From: JBBDYH01 sp040901795
GTDB taxonomy: Bacteria > Planctomycetota > Planctomycetia > Pirellulales > JALHPA01
Direction: 5' to 3'
DNA length: 64,000 nt
NCBI GenBank assembly: GCA_040901795.1
Contig: JBBDYH010000148.1
Location: 7,240 to 71,239, forward strand
Under the pieces are notes generated by a model. The model was not told where the DNA came from and searched no databases. It saw only the letters and a program-made list of their open reading frames with translations. The translations under genes and the position numbers were made by a program. Of the stretch, positions 26,233 to 36,007 are shown piece after piece (the first letter of the stretch is position 1; each line of letters begins with the position of its first letter).

Positions 26233-26907
26233 TCATTCCGCCGTTCGGAGTATCCCCACGACCGCCGGGGGGTATTCGCGCACGTCCCAGCGATCGGCTT
26301 CCGGCAAAAGCGTGAAGTCGAATCGCTCGTCGGCTTCCACGGCGAACAGGCTGCCGGCCGGTGCATGACGGTGCAGTTGTTCGACCAGTGCGAGCATCTC
26401 CGCCGTCTGCGAGACGTACAACTCGAACGGGGGCGAGCAGAACACAACCCAGGCAATCGAAGGCAATTCCGGCAACCGCTTCGCCCACAACAGCGTATTG
26501 GCGGGCAGAATTGTACACCTTTCGGCGACGCCGAGCGCCTCGGCGTTCTTCTTAATCCCCGCCGCGGTGGGAAAATGCCGCTCGACGAAGGTAGCGCTTG
26601 CCGCCCCGCGGCTGAGCGCCTCGAAGCCCAGAGCGCCCGTCCCTGCGAACAGGTCGATCGCGTGTTTGCCTCCAATCGCCGGCCCAAGCAGGTTGAACAC
26701 CGCCTCGCGAACCCGCTCCTTCATCGGCCGAGTCCGCGGGTCGACTACGTAGGTCAACTTGCGGCCGCGCAGCTTGCCACCAATAATGCGCGGCGGCGAA
26801 GCGGCGCCGCCTGGTTCAGAAGAATCATCGCGGCCGTGCGATCGGCGGGTTCGTTTGGCAGGCACGCGCGGACGGACCTCACGAATGAGCGCTTGGTTCG
26901 ACGACAA
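26233..26907 (-). CDS. rsmD: 16S rRNA (guanine(966)-N(2))-methyltransferase RsmD-like
   Basis: A 224-residue SAM-dependent methyltransferase. After a basic, probably disordered N-terminal tail (about 40 residues) it shows RIIGGKLRGRKL and the RsmD-typical TRPMKERVREAVFNLLG. The SAM motif is AIDLFAGTGALGFEALSRGA and the catalytic loop is WVVFCSPPFELY in place of DPPY. The gene is convergent with rtcB and divergent from the cyclophilin gene. Length is slightly above the usual 190 because of the N-terminal tail. Confidence 0.88.
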   Translation of the reverse strand: MSSNQALIREVRPRVPAKRTRRSHGRDDSSEPGGAASPPRIIGGKLRGRKLTYVVDPRTRPMKERVREAVFNLLGPAIGGKHAIDLFAGTGALGFEALSRGAASATFVERHFPTAAGIKKNAEALGVAERCTILPANTLLWAKRLPELPSIAWVVFCSPPFELYVSQTAEMLALVEQLHRHAPAGSLFAVEADERFDFTLLPEADRWDVREYPPAVVGILRTAE

Positions 26908-27056
26908 GCCCTCAAGCTAGCGGATGCACTCCTGCGCGGTAAGGCGTAATCCGCGAGACGAGCCTGAATCGATTTGCCGATTGCCATCGCTCGCCACGCT
27001 CGTCAAAATACAGCTCCTCGTTTCACAATCGCCATTCCTCGAACTTACTCACCGTT

Positions 27057-28241
27057 ATGTTCCTCGCACCAAGAAGCTGGTTGGCGGTTCTCGTTTGCGT
27101 GGCCGTAGGCAGCGCCCAAGCGCACGGACAGGACACGCAGCCACAGAAGAAATCGGCCGCAGGTACACAGAATACAACCGCCAAACAAGCAACTCAGTCT
27201 GTCGATGCTAAAGCCGCGCAGGCCCAGTTCGATCAGGTCTTCAACGAATGGCGAGAGATGCTGGCCCAACTTGCCGAACTGCAGGAGCGGTATCAAAAGG
27301 CCCCAGAAAACGGAAAGGCCGCCATCGAGAAGGAGTACCGTGCCATTGCAGCCAAGGGGGAGAAGCTTTCCGAGCGGTTGAAGCGCGCCACCGAAGCGGC
27401 ATACGCGGCCGATCCGGCCAATAAAGAGGTATCGCAGCTCCTGGGGCGAATGGCCGTCACGGCGCTCCGCGATGATCAGTACGAAGAGGCTGGGCGGCTG
27501 GCGCGGCTGGGGCTGGAGCAGAAGCCGACCGATCAGCAATTCGCCGGCATTGCGGCCAATGCGGCGTTCAATCTCAATGAGTTCTCCGACGTTGCGCCGC
27601 TCGTCTCCAAGGCCGCCGACGGTCGCCCGCTTCCAAAGGAGATTCAGGAGCTGCTGGCCAACGCGCGGCAATACATCGAGCTTTGGAAACAGGAGCAACA
27701 GATTCTCGCAACCGAGGCCAAGGCCGACGACCTGCCTCGCGTCAAGCTGCAAACCACCAAGGGAGAGATCGTCCTGGAGCTGTTCGAGAACCAAGCGCCC
27801 AATACCGTCGCCAACTTCATCAGCCTGGTCGAGAAGGGTTTCTACGACGGCTTGTTATTCCATCGGGTCCTCGCGGGGTTCATGGCGCAGGGGGGCGACC
27901 CTACCGGAACGGGGAGCGGCGGGCCCGGCTATCAGATCAAGGACGAGGTGGACCGCAAAGACACCCGAATGCACTTTCGCGGCAGCCTGAGCATGGCCAA
28001 GGCGCCGGCCCCAGACACCGGCGGGTCACAGTTCTTTCTCACGTTCAAGCCGACGCCTCACCTCAACGGGTTGCACACGGTGTTCGGACGCGTGATTGAA
28101 GGCTTCGACGTGGTGGCCAAAATAAACCGTGTGGAGCCGCCAAAGACCGGCGGTCCGCCGGCAAACGCCGACAAGATCGTGAAGGCGACCGTAGTTCGCA
28201 AGCGCAACCACGAGTACAAGCCGGAGACGCTGCCGGACTAG
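27057..28241 (+). CDS. Exported cyclophilin-type peptidyl-prolyl isomerase
   Basis: This 394-residue protein has a signal peptide (WLAVLVCVAVGSAQAHG, about residues 9-25). The N-terminal half is helical, with TPR-like pairs (YEEAGRLARLGLEQKPTDQQ). The cyclophilin domain occupies about residues 235-385: VKLQTTKGEIVLELFENQAP, FHRVLAGFMAQGGDPTGTG, SGGPGYQIKDEV, GSQFFLTFKPTPHLNGLHTV. The catalytic Arg is in FHRV and the domain looks active. It is probably a periplasmic folding catalyst. The next genes, convergent, are the giant secretin-like proteins, whose assembly it could assist; that is inference. Confidence 0.9.
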   Translation: MFLAPRSWLAVLVCVAVGSAQAHGQDTQPQKKSAAGTQNTTAKQATQSVDAKAAQAQFDQVFNEWREMLAQLAELQERYQKAPENGKAAIEKEYRAIAAKGEKLSERLKRATEAAYAADPANKEVSQLLGRMAVTALRDDQYEEAGRLARLGLEQKPTDQQFAGIAANAAFNLNEFSDVAPLVSKAADGRPLPKEIQELLANARQYIELWKQEQQILATEAKADDLPRVKLQTTKGEIVLELFENQAPNTVANFISLVEKGFYDGLLFHRVLAGFMAQGGDPTGTGSGGPGYQIKDEVDRKDTRMHFRGSLSMAKAPAPDTGGSQFFLTFKPTPHLNGLHTVFGRVIEGFDVVAKINRVEPPKTGGPPANADKIVKATVVRKRNHEYKPETLPD

Positions 28242-28286
28242 GCCGAAGCTTAGTAAAAGCCTAATTGCAGAAGCCTGTTTGAAAAG

Positions 28287-28316
28287 GAAAGCGGCGACAA
28301 GCCGCCGCACTCCAAA
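28287..28316. repeat. Hairpin repeat GCGGCGACAAGCCGC between convergent genes
   Basis: A GCGGC/GCCGC stem with a 5-base loop lies in AAAGCGGCGACAAGCCGCCG, in the 78-base space between two convergent stops. It has the form of a known planctomycete intergenic repeat. It may double as a bidirectional terminator, although there is no T tract. Confidence 0.5.
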
Positions 28317-28319
28317 GGT

Positions 28320-31300
28320 TTAGCGGCCGCCGCGGCCACCGCCGCCACGGTCGCCCCCGCCGCCGCCGAATCCGCCGCGGCCGCCCCCGTCGCCGCCTTG
28401 GAATCCGCCGCCGCCGAAGCCGCGTCCGCCGAAGCCGCCTCCTCCAAATCCACCGCCGCCGAAGCCGCCACCTCCGAAACCGCCGCCCCCGAACGCGCGG
28501 AAAACCTCCGCAGCGCCGGAGCTTTGCCCAGAGCCACGCTGGGTGCTGCCGCGCGAAGAATTGTTGCGCGAAGAACTATTGTTCCGCGAATTGCGGACGG
28601 TGGTCGTTTGGACCTGATCGCCCACAAGCTGCGACAGCGCCTGCTGCACGGCGGCCGGGTTTGACTGACGTAGTGTCACAACCCTCATCGTGTCGTTGTT
28701 GGCGTCGTTCGAGGCTGTATCAAGCTCGTCTACAAGCTGCTTGACTTCGAGAAACAGGATCTCCGGGGCGGCCACTACGAGGGAGTTGCTCGGCACATCC
28801 ACGCCGACGGTCATTTGGGACACTTCTTCCTGCTGGCTGCCGCGGCCTCCCCGGCCGCCGCCTTGAAAACCGCCGCCCTGAAAACCGCCGCCGCCACGCC
28901 CGCCAAAGCCGCCACCGCCACGCAGCGCGTTCAGGAACTCCTCACGCCCGCCGCCGCCACGCCCCTGATCGCCGCCCCCGCCGCCGCGATTGCCGCCGCC
29001 GCCCAGAATGCGGTTCGAATAGACCTCTTTCACCACGCTGGCAATTTGCTCAGCCGACTTATATCGCACCGGAATCATCCGCGGCTTGGGGACGATGCTC
29101 ACGTCCTCGGGGCTCTCCGGTTGATCAAGTACCTTGAGCAACTGCTCGATTGAGTCCAGGTCAGAGGCGTTGGCCTGAACGAACAAGGCGTTCAGCCGGC
29201 TATCGGGGATGATCGAAGGGGGCGCGCTGGTGCTCGACGTGCTGACGGGCGCCACGGTGGCGCCCAGTCCGAAATTACCTCTGCCGCGGCCGAAGCCGCC
29301 GGCGAGATCGGCGAACGGGTTGAGGCCGCGCGCGGCCAAGGTCGCCGAGGCGCTGCTGCTCAGGATGTTGCTGACCAGCGGCCCGATCGTCTGAGCCTTG
29401 GCGTGCTTGAGATAGAAGACGGTGAACTCCTGATCGCGGCCTGACGATCGGCTGGCGAGCGTCTTCAAGAGCGCCTCGAAGTCGTCGAGCGCCTGCTGGT
29501 CTTCGGAAGCGATCATGACACCGCCTGGTCCTGGCGCGACGAAAATCGGGGAGCCATCCCCGATCCGCAGCTCGGCCGCCCCGCTGTTGGGTCCGGGCAC
29601 TGTTGAATCTTCAGTTGGTTCGCCTCGGGACTCACCAGGAAATGGCACGATGCGCTGGTTTGGAAGCGGCTGTGCCTCGGGTTCGTCTTTGGCCTTCGCC
29701 GGCGTCTCGGCCTGTTTCTCGACCTGGTCATTCACTAAAACCACCGGGAGCCGCGCTTCGTCTTCCGCGGGCGCGAGCAGGTCCACCAACTCCAAATTGG
29801 TTTCGCCGTGCACAGCCGCTTCACGGTTGGCCTTCGCCTCAGCCTTCTTGGGCATGGACGTGGGCGCGACGCTCGGCTCGCGGGCAGTGCGCTCCTGTCT
29901 GTCGCGGTTGCGCTCCGCATCGCGGCGACGCGGCGAGTTGGCCGACGTCGAACCGGAGGAATCGATGCTGGTACGCACAGGCGCGGCGGCCGAGGGGCGG
30001 CGCTCGACAATGCCATCGTCATCATGCAAAACAGCGCCTCGCAGCGCTCCTTCGCCCGCGGCGGGCTGCGTCGAAGGAGTGATCAAACGAATCTTGTTCT
30101 TATGGATTGTAGGCCAGACTTGTTCAATCTGTGTGATTACGCTGCGGGCGTTGCGGCCGGTGAGCGGGATCACACGCATGTTGCCGTTGCGGCCGGCAAG
30201 GCGGTCGCTCCCTAGGTCCGTTTCGCCCATCTGAGCGAGCATGCCCCGAATCTGCTCAATCTCGCCCGGTGTGGCGTACACCATGAGTGTGCCGGTATCG
30301 GGCACTGCCTGAACATTGAGACCGTTCTTGACCGTGCCGTCGGCGCCGGTGAAGAGCTTATTGATGGCGATCACCGCCTGTTGCGGGTCGACCGTGAGCA
30401 ACCGCATGACGTCGATTTGCCGACCATCTTGCTGCATCTGGCGAATCGTCGCCTGGATCGTGCTCTGGATATTTGGGGGGCCATAGGCGATCAGGCGTCC
30501 TTGCGCATCGACCGAAAGTCGCACGACCGCCGCATCCGCAGCCAACAGGGTCCGCAGCACATCCAAGACGCTTGTCGAGTCCAACCCCGTCAGTGAATAA
30601 ACCTCCAACTGCGGCGACCTGACCAGCGCACTACCCGGCTGAACGTTGCCATCAAGCGTCGCGAGGATGTCTTCCACGCGTTTGATCGCGTCGGGCTTGC
30701 CGCTGACCAATAGTCTGCGCCCGGCCGGATCGGCGACGATCCGCAGCGAGCCGTCGGCCGTGTTGCTGCGGTCGGCGGGAATGTTGAGCAATTGCTTGAC
30801 GAGGTTCATCGCGTCTTCCGCCTTGACACTATGAACCGCCAACGACTTGAGGTTTTCAGTGGCATTGGCGTCTGGGTTCTCGACCAGGTCGATGACACCC
30901 TTGATCGTCTTCAAGCGTCCCCCCGTGTCAGTGACCGAAAGCTGGCGCGTCTTGGGCAGAATCGCCACGCTGCCGTGTACACCGCGGAGATTCTCGATCT
31001 CGCTTTTGGCCTCTTCAAGCGTCATGTTGTTGAGTTTGAACAAGACATTGACAAACTCGAACTGCCCCACTTTATCGAGGTCCTTTACGGGCACCGTCGG
31101 TACGAAACCCGGAGGCAACTCATTGCGCAGATCGACCAACATCAGCGTGTCGTCGCGGCGAATCAATGCGCAGCCTTTGGTATGCAGCACATAATTTAAC
31201 TTGTCGAGCGCTTCGGCCGGCGTGAGCGCCTCATCCTTACCGCTCTGGTAATTGAAAGTACCCTGCGGATTGAACACTTCGCCGACCAGAGACAAGCCCG

Positions 31301-31745
31301 CCTGTTCGGCATACCATGCGATCACGCTCTCCCAGGGCTGATTGCGGCTGTTGAAGCGCAGCTTGCCTTCGCCGGCCGTAGTCACTGGTTGCTGCTCCGG
31401 TGGCAGATCCCTGTTTACCGAACCACCGCCAGCGCCCGTCCCGCGGTTGCTGCGACCAAATTGGCTGCCGCCACCGAATGAGCGCCTGCCCTGCCCACCG
31501 TATTGGGACCGGTCCCGGCCACGCTCCTCATTGCCGGAATCCTGGCGTTGTGCAAACGCCCCAGCTTCACCCGGCGCAGCGTCAGCCGACCTCTCCTTGG
31601 CGCCCGTTTCGGCTGCCTGGTCGGTCGTCTGGGCATGGGTGGCGACATGCGACAACGTCCAAATGAGGGCGCTGGCCAGTAAGAGCCGCCTGGCGACAAC
31701 CGTGCCGCGACAGCCGAGTAAACGATCTAGAGAAAAACGGTTCAC
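28320..31745 (-). CDS. Giant exported secretin N-domain (NolW-like) repeat protein, glycine-rich tail
   Basis: This 1141-residue protein has a signal peptide (about residues 20-40, ending THAQ). An N0-like domain begins GKLRFNSRNQPWESVIAWYA. At least seven NolW/N-domain-like modules follow, among them SLAVHSVKAEDAMNLVKQLL, LEVYSLTGLDSTSVLDVLRT, FTVFYLKHAKAQTIGPLVSN, RMIPVRYKSAEQIASVVKEV and MRVVTLRQSNPAAVQQALSQ. Two very glycine-rich runs lie around the penultimate module and at the end (GGGGFGG-like). I find no C-terminal secretin pore domain. It is a tandem paralogue of the gene at 31947 and may form a periplasmic ring or scaffold of a secretion system. Confidence 0.75.
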   Translation of the reverse strand: MNRFSLDRLLGCRGTVVARRLLLASALIWTLSHVATHAQTTDQAAETGAKERSADAAPGEAGAFAQRQDSGNEERGRDRSQYGGQGRRSFGGGSQFGRSNRGTGAGGGSVNRDLPPEQQPVTTAGEGKLRFNSRNQPWESVIAWYAEQAGLSLVGEVFNPQGTFNYQSGKDEALTPAEALDKLNYVLHTKGCALIRRDDTLMLVDLRNELPPGFVPTVPVKDLDKVGQFEFVNVLFKLNNMTLEEAKSEIENLRGVHGSVAILPKTRQLSVTDTGGRLKTIKGVIDLVENPDANATENLKSLAVHSVKAEDAMNLVKQLLNIPADRSNTADGSLRIVADPAGRRLLVSGKPDAIKRVEDILATLDGNVQPGSALVRSPQLEVYSLTGLDSTSVLDVLRTLLAADAAVVRLSVDAQGRLIAYGPPNIQSTIQATIRQMQQDGRQIDVMRLLTVDPQQAVIAINKLFTGADGTVKNGLNVQAVPDTGTLMVYATPGEIEQIRGMLAQMGETDLGSDRLAGRNGNMRVIPLTGRNARSVITQIEQVWPTIHKNKIRLITPSTQPAAGEGALRGAVLHDDDGIVERRPSAAAPVRTSIDSSGSTSANSPRRRDAERNRDRQERTAREPSVAPTSMPKKAEAKANREAAVHGETNLELVDLLAPAEDEARLPVVLVNDQVEKQAETPAKAKDEPEAQPLPNQRIVPFPGESRGEPTEDSTVPGPNSGAAELRIGDGSPIFVAPGPGGVMIASEDQQALDDFEALLKTLASRSSGRDQEFTVFYLKHAKAQTIGPLVSNILSSSASATLAARGLNPFADLAGGFGRGRGNFGLGATVAPVSTSSTSAPPSIIPDSRLNALFVQANASDLDSIEQLLKVLDQPESPEDVSIVPKPRMIPVRYKSAEQIASVVKEVYSNRILGGGGNRGGGGGDQGRGGGGREEFLNALRGGGGFGGRGGGGFQGGGFQGGGRGGRGSQQEEVSQMTVGVDVPSNSLVVAAPEILFLEVKQLVDELDTASNDANNDTMRVVTLRQSNPAAVQQALSQLVGDQVQTTTVRNSRNNSSSRNNSSRGSTQRGSGQSSGAAEVFRAFGGGGFGGGGFGGGGFGGGGFGGRGFGGGGFQGGDGGGRGGFGGGGGDRGGGGRGGR

Positions 31746-31880
31746 GAGAGTCCTTGACCGAGAGAAGAGGAGTTCGCAAAAACAGCGCGTAACAAGCGCT
31801 ACAGGCGTCTGTTACGATAAAACCCCGCCCGGTATCAGAAGTTCCGGCGACGGGGCGTAAAGATGGACCGCCCCGACCCC

Positions 31881-31908
31881 TGGCACTGCTCGCGGCGAGC
31901 AGTGGCAC
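31881..31908. repeat. GCACTGCTCGC/GCGAGCAGTG hairpin between the secretin-like genes
   Basis: CACTGCTC and GAGCAGTG form a perfect 8-bp stem with a GCGGC loop, followed by GGCACA. It resembles the TGGCACACGG-associated hairpins at 55931-56072 and lies in the 201-base gap between the two giant genes. Confidence 0.5.
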
Positions 31909-31946
31909 AAGCACAAGGGAAGTTCCGCGATGGGTCGTAAGTCCTA

Positions 31947-34900
31947 CTACTCTTGGGGGTTCTGGCCGTTCTGCTGGAACGACTGGCCCTGGCCGTTCTG
32001 CTGTGGCTGCTGGCCGTTTTGACCGGGTTGCTGAGCGCCAGGCTGCTGGGCCTGGGCACGCTGTTGCTCAATCAGAGCCCGCGCGAGCGCCTTGCGGACA
32101 TCCCCGGAACTCATGGTGCCGTTGACCTGCATCACGTGGACGCGGCTAAGGGCCGGCCTGGCCGCCGCATCGAGCGATTCGATCATTTGGGCCACATTGT
32201 TCATCAAGTTCTCCCCTTCGGTGGAAACGACGAGTGTATTGCTTAACTCGTCGATGCCGACCGAAAGTTTGCCCTTAAACTTCACCGCGGTGCTGCGGGG
32301 ATCCTCCTCACCTTCGCCTCCGAAGATATAAACGTTTTCCGCGCGCTTGTTGTCCTTTTTGTTCTGATCGCCTTGCAGGGCTTTGTCGTTCGTGCTGAGC
32401 AGATCCCGGTAGACGTCCTTCACCGCCTCGCCTACGATCTTGGCCTTTGAGTATCTCAGCGTGAAGATCTTGGTCATTCGGGCCATCCGGGAGTCGGGCG
32501 GCTCGATCCGGTCGTAGATCTCGATCAACTCTTCGATGATTTTGAGCTGCGACGGGTCTGCGCCTGTGACCAGAATCGAATTCGTATCGATGTCGTCAAT
32601 GAACGTCAGCTCGCGTCGTTTGGAGAGCCGCCGCTTGTCGTCTTTCTTCTGGGAGCCGTAATCGTCGTAAAAGTAATAGTACGGATACCGCTGGTTGCTG
32701 TCGTCCTTTTTCTTATCGAGCTGGAAATAGTCTTCGAGGTTAAATGCCACGCTGAACGCGCTAGCGTGCTTCAAGTGAAACACCTTGAATTCGCGGCGCG
32801 GCGGCGCTACCTGATTGACCATCTCCTCGAACAGGTCCAGGGCTTGGGTATCGGGCGATGTGATGATCAGCTCGCCGTTCGGGCCGACCGACACGTTAAC
32901 CGGCGGCGGCTCGGCGGCGGCGACGCGACCTCCATTTGCGGGCCCGCGCAGGCCGTTTGCACGCTGCCCAAGCTCGGGCTGTCCAAGAGCGCGCTGCCGG
33001 AGCGCATCGCGGCGCGTCGCAGCTCGATCATTGGGCGCTTGATCGTCTGACAAGACGCCGTTGGTACGCTTCTCAGACTCCTGTTCGGATGATGCGTTTC
33101 GAGTGTCGTTTTGATCGTCGTCCTTTGCAGCGGTAGGGGCGGAATCCGTTGGCTTCTCAATTACAGGATCGCTGGCCTCAAGGTCAGGCGCAGCCTTCGA
33201 TTCATTGACCGGCCGCGGCTCATCGGCTGCCGATTTCTGGGCTGTCTTACGAAGCACTGCGGGAACCGCGATGACGGCTGCCGTTGGCAACGGTTCGTCC
33301 AACTCCGTCGCGGTGCGATGATCAATTGGCACCACGGTCAGTCCGTCGCTCTGGCTCGTGCGGTCTTTACGGTTTGACTTATTCGAACGCGCCTCTTCGT
33401 TCTGGCTCGCGCGGCTTGCCCGCCGACCGGTGCCCTCGGTCTCGCCGTTCGAGGTTCCTTTCGTGCCGTTTAATATCCCGGTATCGGGCATCAACAGCGG
33501 ATTAGGCGCCACGTTGGGCCAGGCGCGGCGCAACCGTTCCAGCGCCTGGGCGGTGTCTTCGCCGGGCTCGACATTCAGCACGCGCACCGTGCTGGTGTTT
33601 CCGCCACGCATGGGCACCTCGCCCAGCTTGGCCAACAGGTTATAGACCTGCTCCATCTCCACCGGATTAGCCCAAAGGATGAGTTGATTGTTCTCGACAT
33701 CGGCATCAACCCGGAACTTGTCCGTGGACTTTTCCTCTTCCTGATTCTGCATGTAGTAGCCAAAGCCATAGTACGACGGCCGCCGCTGCTGCTGATCATC
33801 CTTACTGCCGCCGTTGATCATGAACTCGACCGTGCCTGCCACAGAATCGGCTTCGAGGCGGCGCAGCGGGATGACCTCGAACGTCCGCCCCGTGCGGTCG
33901 AGCTTCTTCAGAAGCTGGCTGATCATCAGGTGGTCCGACAGCGTCGCAAATACTACGATCGACTTGTTCCGCTTGTCGACTTGCACCGTGGTGATGGGAT
34001 CTAACAGGCCCATATCCGTGAGCATTTTCGCAAACGTTTCCGGTTCCAACTCGCTAAGCTTGTAAACTTGCATCCGGTTGAGGTTGGCCAACAGGTTTTC
34101 AGCGCCTTGGGATTCGACGTCGAGCACCTTGACCGCCTGCTCGATGATTTTCATCTTGTCGGGCGGCGCGCTTGCCAGCACACTGTTCTTCCGCGTGTTG
34201 ACGACGAGGTTGATGGACGCTTCTTCTTTGGGCCCCGGCTTCGGCGGGCCCCCTTGCTGCTGCTGTTGTTGCTGCATTTGCATTCGCATCTGCGCCTGCT
34301 GCTGCTGCATCTGCATTTCCTGCGGCGTAAGCGGTGTCTTGGGACCGCCTTTACTTTCCACCCCCAACAATGCGCTGAGCTGTTCGACGACATCGCTGGC
34401 ACGGGCATGTTGCAGCGGAAACTCGCGCACCAACTGCTCCTCCACACCCGACGACTGCTCTTCCCTAAGCACCTGATGAATGTCGCGCAGGTTCATGACG
34501 ACGTCCATCACCTCCAGGCGGTTGGTGCTCTTCAGTGCATTGAGCTTGCCGCTGGGGCTTATCAAGGGCTTGAGCTCTTCGGCTGTCGTCTCGGCGATCA
34601 TCCAATCCAACGGGAACGAGACCTTGACGAAATCGTAAGGGTTGCGCTTGGCCAGTTCGTCGGGCGAGACGCGCGGCACCATGCCCGGATCGATTTTTTT
34701 AATGTTCACCACCGTCAGCACGTCGTCGTTTTCAAGCATCGTGAATCCGCGCGCAAACAGATGCCGGTTGATCAGGCCGCGGGCCTGGTCCACTGTGTAC
34801 GCTTGCCGCGTCGTCAGATTGAGAAAGTCGCCCGGCAACTCCTGCCAGTCGAGACTCATGCCCGAAATGGTCGCTACCCACTCCAGCACCGCCGGCCACG

Positions 34901-35300
34901 GTTGGCCGGTGAAGTTGAACCGCACTTTGCCTTCGGCGTCTGGACGGACCTTGAGCTCCTCCGGATTGGCGGGCTTGTCCGGCTTCGTCGGACGCTGCGT
35001 GACGCCGCCCTCTCCGGGCTTCTGCTCACCGGGCTTTTGGGCGCCGGGTTTCTGCTCGCCCGGTTTGGTTTCGCCGGGCTTCTGCCCGGGTTGAGCGCCG
35101 GCGGGTTGGGCTCCGGCCGGTCCGCCTTTGACGACCATCGGCTTGCCGTCTGGTCCGACTGCTTGCACGACTCCAGCAGGCGCCGCGGAGCGGATCACCG
35201 TGTCCTGTGCCCACGCTGCCGAGACGGCAAACGCTCCGGCACAGAAAGCGCCGAGGAGCACTTTGCGGATCGTGCCATGCCCAGGTTGGACTTCAAGCAT
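31947..35300 (-). CDS. Giant exported secretin N-domain (NolW-like) repeat protein, proline/glutamine-rich
   Basis: The protein has 1117 residues from the ATG at 35300, where a signal peptide begins (KVLLGAFCAGAFAVSAAWAQ). Alternative starts at 35399 (ATG with GGGAAG just upstream) or 35456 (GTG) would extend the N-terminus. A low-complexity GEQKPG-repeat linker precedes an N0-like domain (VRFNFTGQPWPAVLEWVATI). Six NolW-like modules include REFPLQHARASDVVEQLSAL, FEVIPLRRLEADSVAGTVEF, FKVFHLKHASAFSVAFNLED and KIFTLRYSKAKIVGEAVKDV. The tail is glutamine/asparagine-rich (QPGQNGQQPQQNGQGQS). No pore domain is visible. The FNxxxQPW motif shows homology with the next gene. Confidence 0.72.
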   Translation of the reverse strand: MLEVQPGHGTIRKVLLGAFCAGAFAVSAAWAQDTVIRSAAPAGVVQAVGPDGKPMVVKGGPAGAQPAGAQPGQKPGETKPGEQKPGAQKPGEQKPGEGGVTQRPTKPDKPANPEELKVRPDAEGKVRFNFTGQPWPAVLEWVATISGMSLDWQELPGDFLNLTTRQAYTVDQARGLINRHLFARGFTMLENDDVLTVVNIKKIDPGMVPRVSPDELAKRNPYDFVKVSFPLDWMIAETTAEELKPLISPSGKLNALKSTNRLEVMDVVMNLRDIHQVLREEQSSGVEEQLVREFPLQHARASDVVEQLSALLGVESKGGPKTPLTPQEMQMQQQQAQMRMQMQQQQQQQGGPPKPGPKEEASINLVVNTRKNSVLASAPPDKMKIIEQAVKVLDVESQGAENLLANLNRMQVYKLSELEPETFAKMLTDMGLLDPITTVQVDKRNKSIVVFATLSDHLMISQLLKKLDRTGRTFEVIPLRRLEADSVAGTVEFMINGGSKDDQQQRRPSYYGFGYYMQNQEEEKSTDKFRVDADVENNQLILWANPVEMEQVYNLLAKLGEVPMRGGNTSTVRVLNVEPGEDTAQALERLRRAWPNVAPNPLLMPDTGILNGTKGTSNGETEGTGRRASRASQNEEARSNKSNRKDRTSQSDGLTVVPIDHRTATELDEPLPTAAVIAVPAVLRKTAQKSAADEPRPVNESKAAPDLEASDPVIEKPTDSAPTAAKDDDQNDTRNASSEQESEKRTNGVLSDDQAPNDRAATRRDALRQRALGQPELGQRANGLRGPANGGRVAAAEPPPVNVSVGPNGELIITSPDTQALDLFEEMVNQVAPPRREFKVFHLKHASAFSVAFNLEDYFQLDKKKDDSNQRYPYYYFYDDYGSQKKDDKRRLSKRRELTFIDDIDTNSILVTGADPSQLKIIEELIEIYDRIEPPDSRMARMTKIFTLRYSKAKIVGEAVKDVYRDLLSTNDKALQGDQNKKDNKRAENVYIFGGEGEEDPRSTAVKFKGKLSVGIDELSNTLVVSTEGENLMNNVAQMIESLDAAARPALSRVHVMQVNGTMSSGDVRKALARALIEQQRAQAQQPGAQQPGQNGQQPQQNGQGQSFQQNGQNPQE

Positions 35301-36007
35301 TAGCTTGCTTCGTCCACCGAGGACCGCGGTGCGGAACCTGCGACCGCGTGCCGTGTTCAATCGAGAAGAAGTGCCTGCAGTTTTCGGTGATTTTGCCATA
35401 CTTCCCGCCCGTTTGTTGAGGATAAACGTCGGTCCGAACGACGCCGCCTTTGCCACGCTCTGAGCACCCCGGCAGACTTCGCAGTATTTCTCTAGCTTGG
35501 CTGCGCACCTTAATGCGCGTACCTCACCACTCCTACAGACGCCTCTCGTCGGCCAAAGGTTTCAGGGGGCGCCGAAAACTTCGCAATTCCGGTTTGTCGG
35601 ACGGCGCCCTGACGGCGCGAGCTCGACATCGCGTTACGAAGTCCGACTAGCCAAGAACTTGGCGGGCGCCTACTGACCTTGCCGCACGGCGCCGCACCAA
35701 ACTTGCCCTTTGGCCCCTGTCCCCAATCGCTAACTGCGGTCTCCCACCGGTATGCAGTCGGCGTCGATTATCGCACCGGCAAGCGGGGGACGCAACAAGA
35801 TTTGTGTAACGAGCCGGCCCCGCGCCGGAACACGGCGGTTCGGGCTGCTGGCTGCCCGCTCGGCCGTCGATGCGATCGAATTGAGGCGCATCGGAAATGG
35901 ATCTCGGCGAAAATAATTCAAACCACGGGTTTTGCGCGGTAATCCGGTCGGCGGGCCAAGGGCGGTTGCGCGGAAGTCAATGTTGGGGTTCGAGTTGCGG
36001 AAAGTGT
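35301..36007. other. Gap upstream of the secretin-like operon, no gene seen
   Basis: About 700 bases separate the secretin-like start from the reductase stop. Short frames here lack family features and codon bias. The stretch 35301-35456 may belong to an N-terminal extension of the secretin-like protein. The rest should hold that operon's promoter, but no convincing -35/-10 pair was found. Confidence 0.4.

Noticed and set aside
28398..29153. Alanine-rich plus-strand frames opposite the glycine-rich tail
   Set aside because: GCC/GCG runs complementary to glycine codons create them automatically.
34068..35303. 411-residue plus-strand frame opposite the second secretin-like gene
   Set aside because: Shadow frame; Leu/His/Arg-rich, with no signal peptide or conserved motif.
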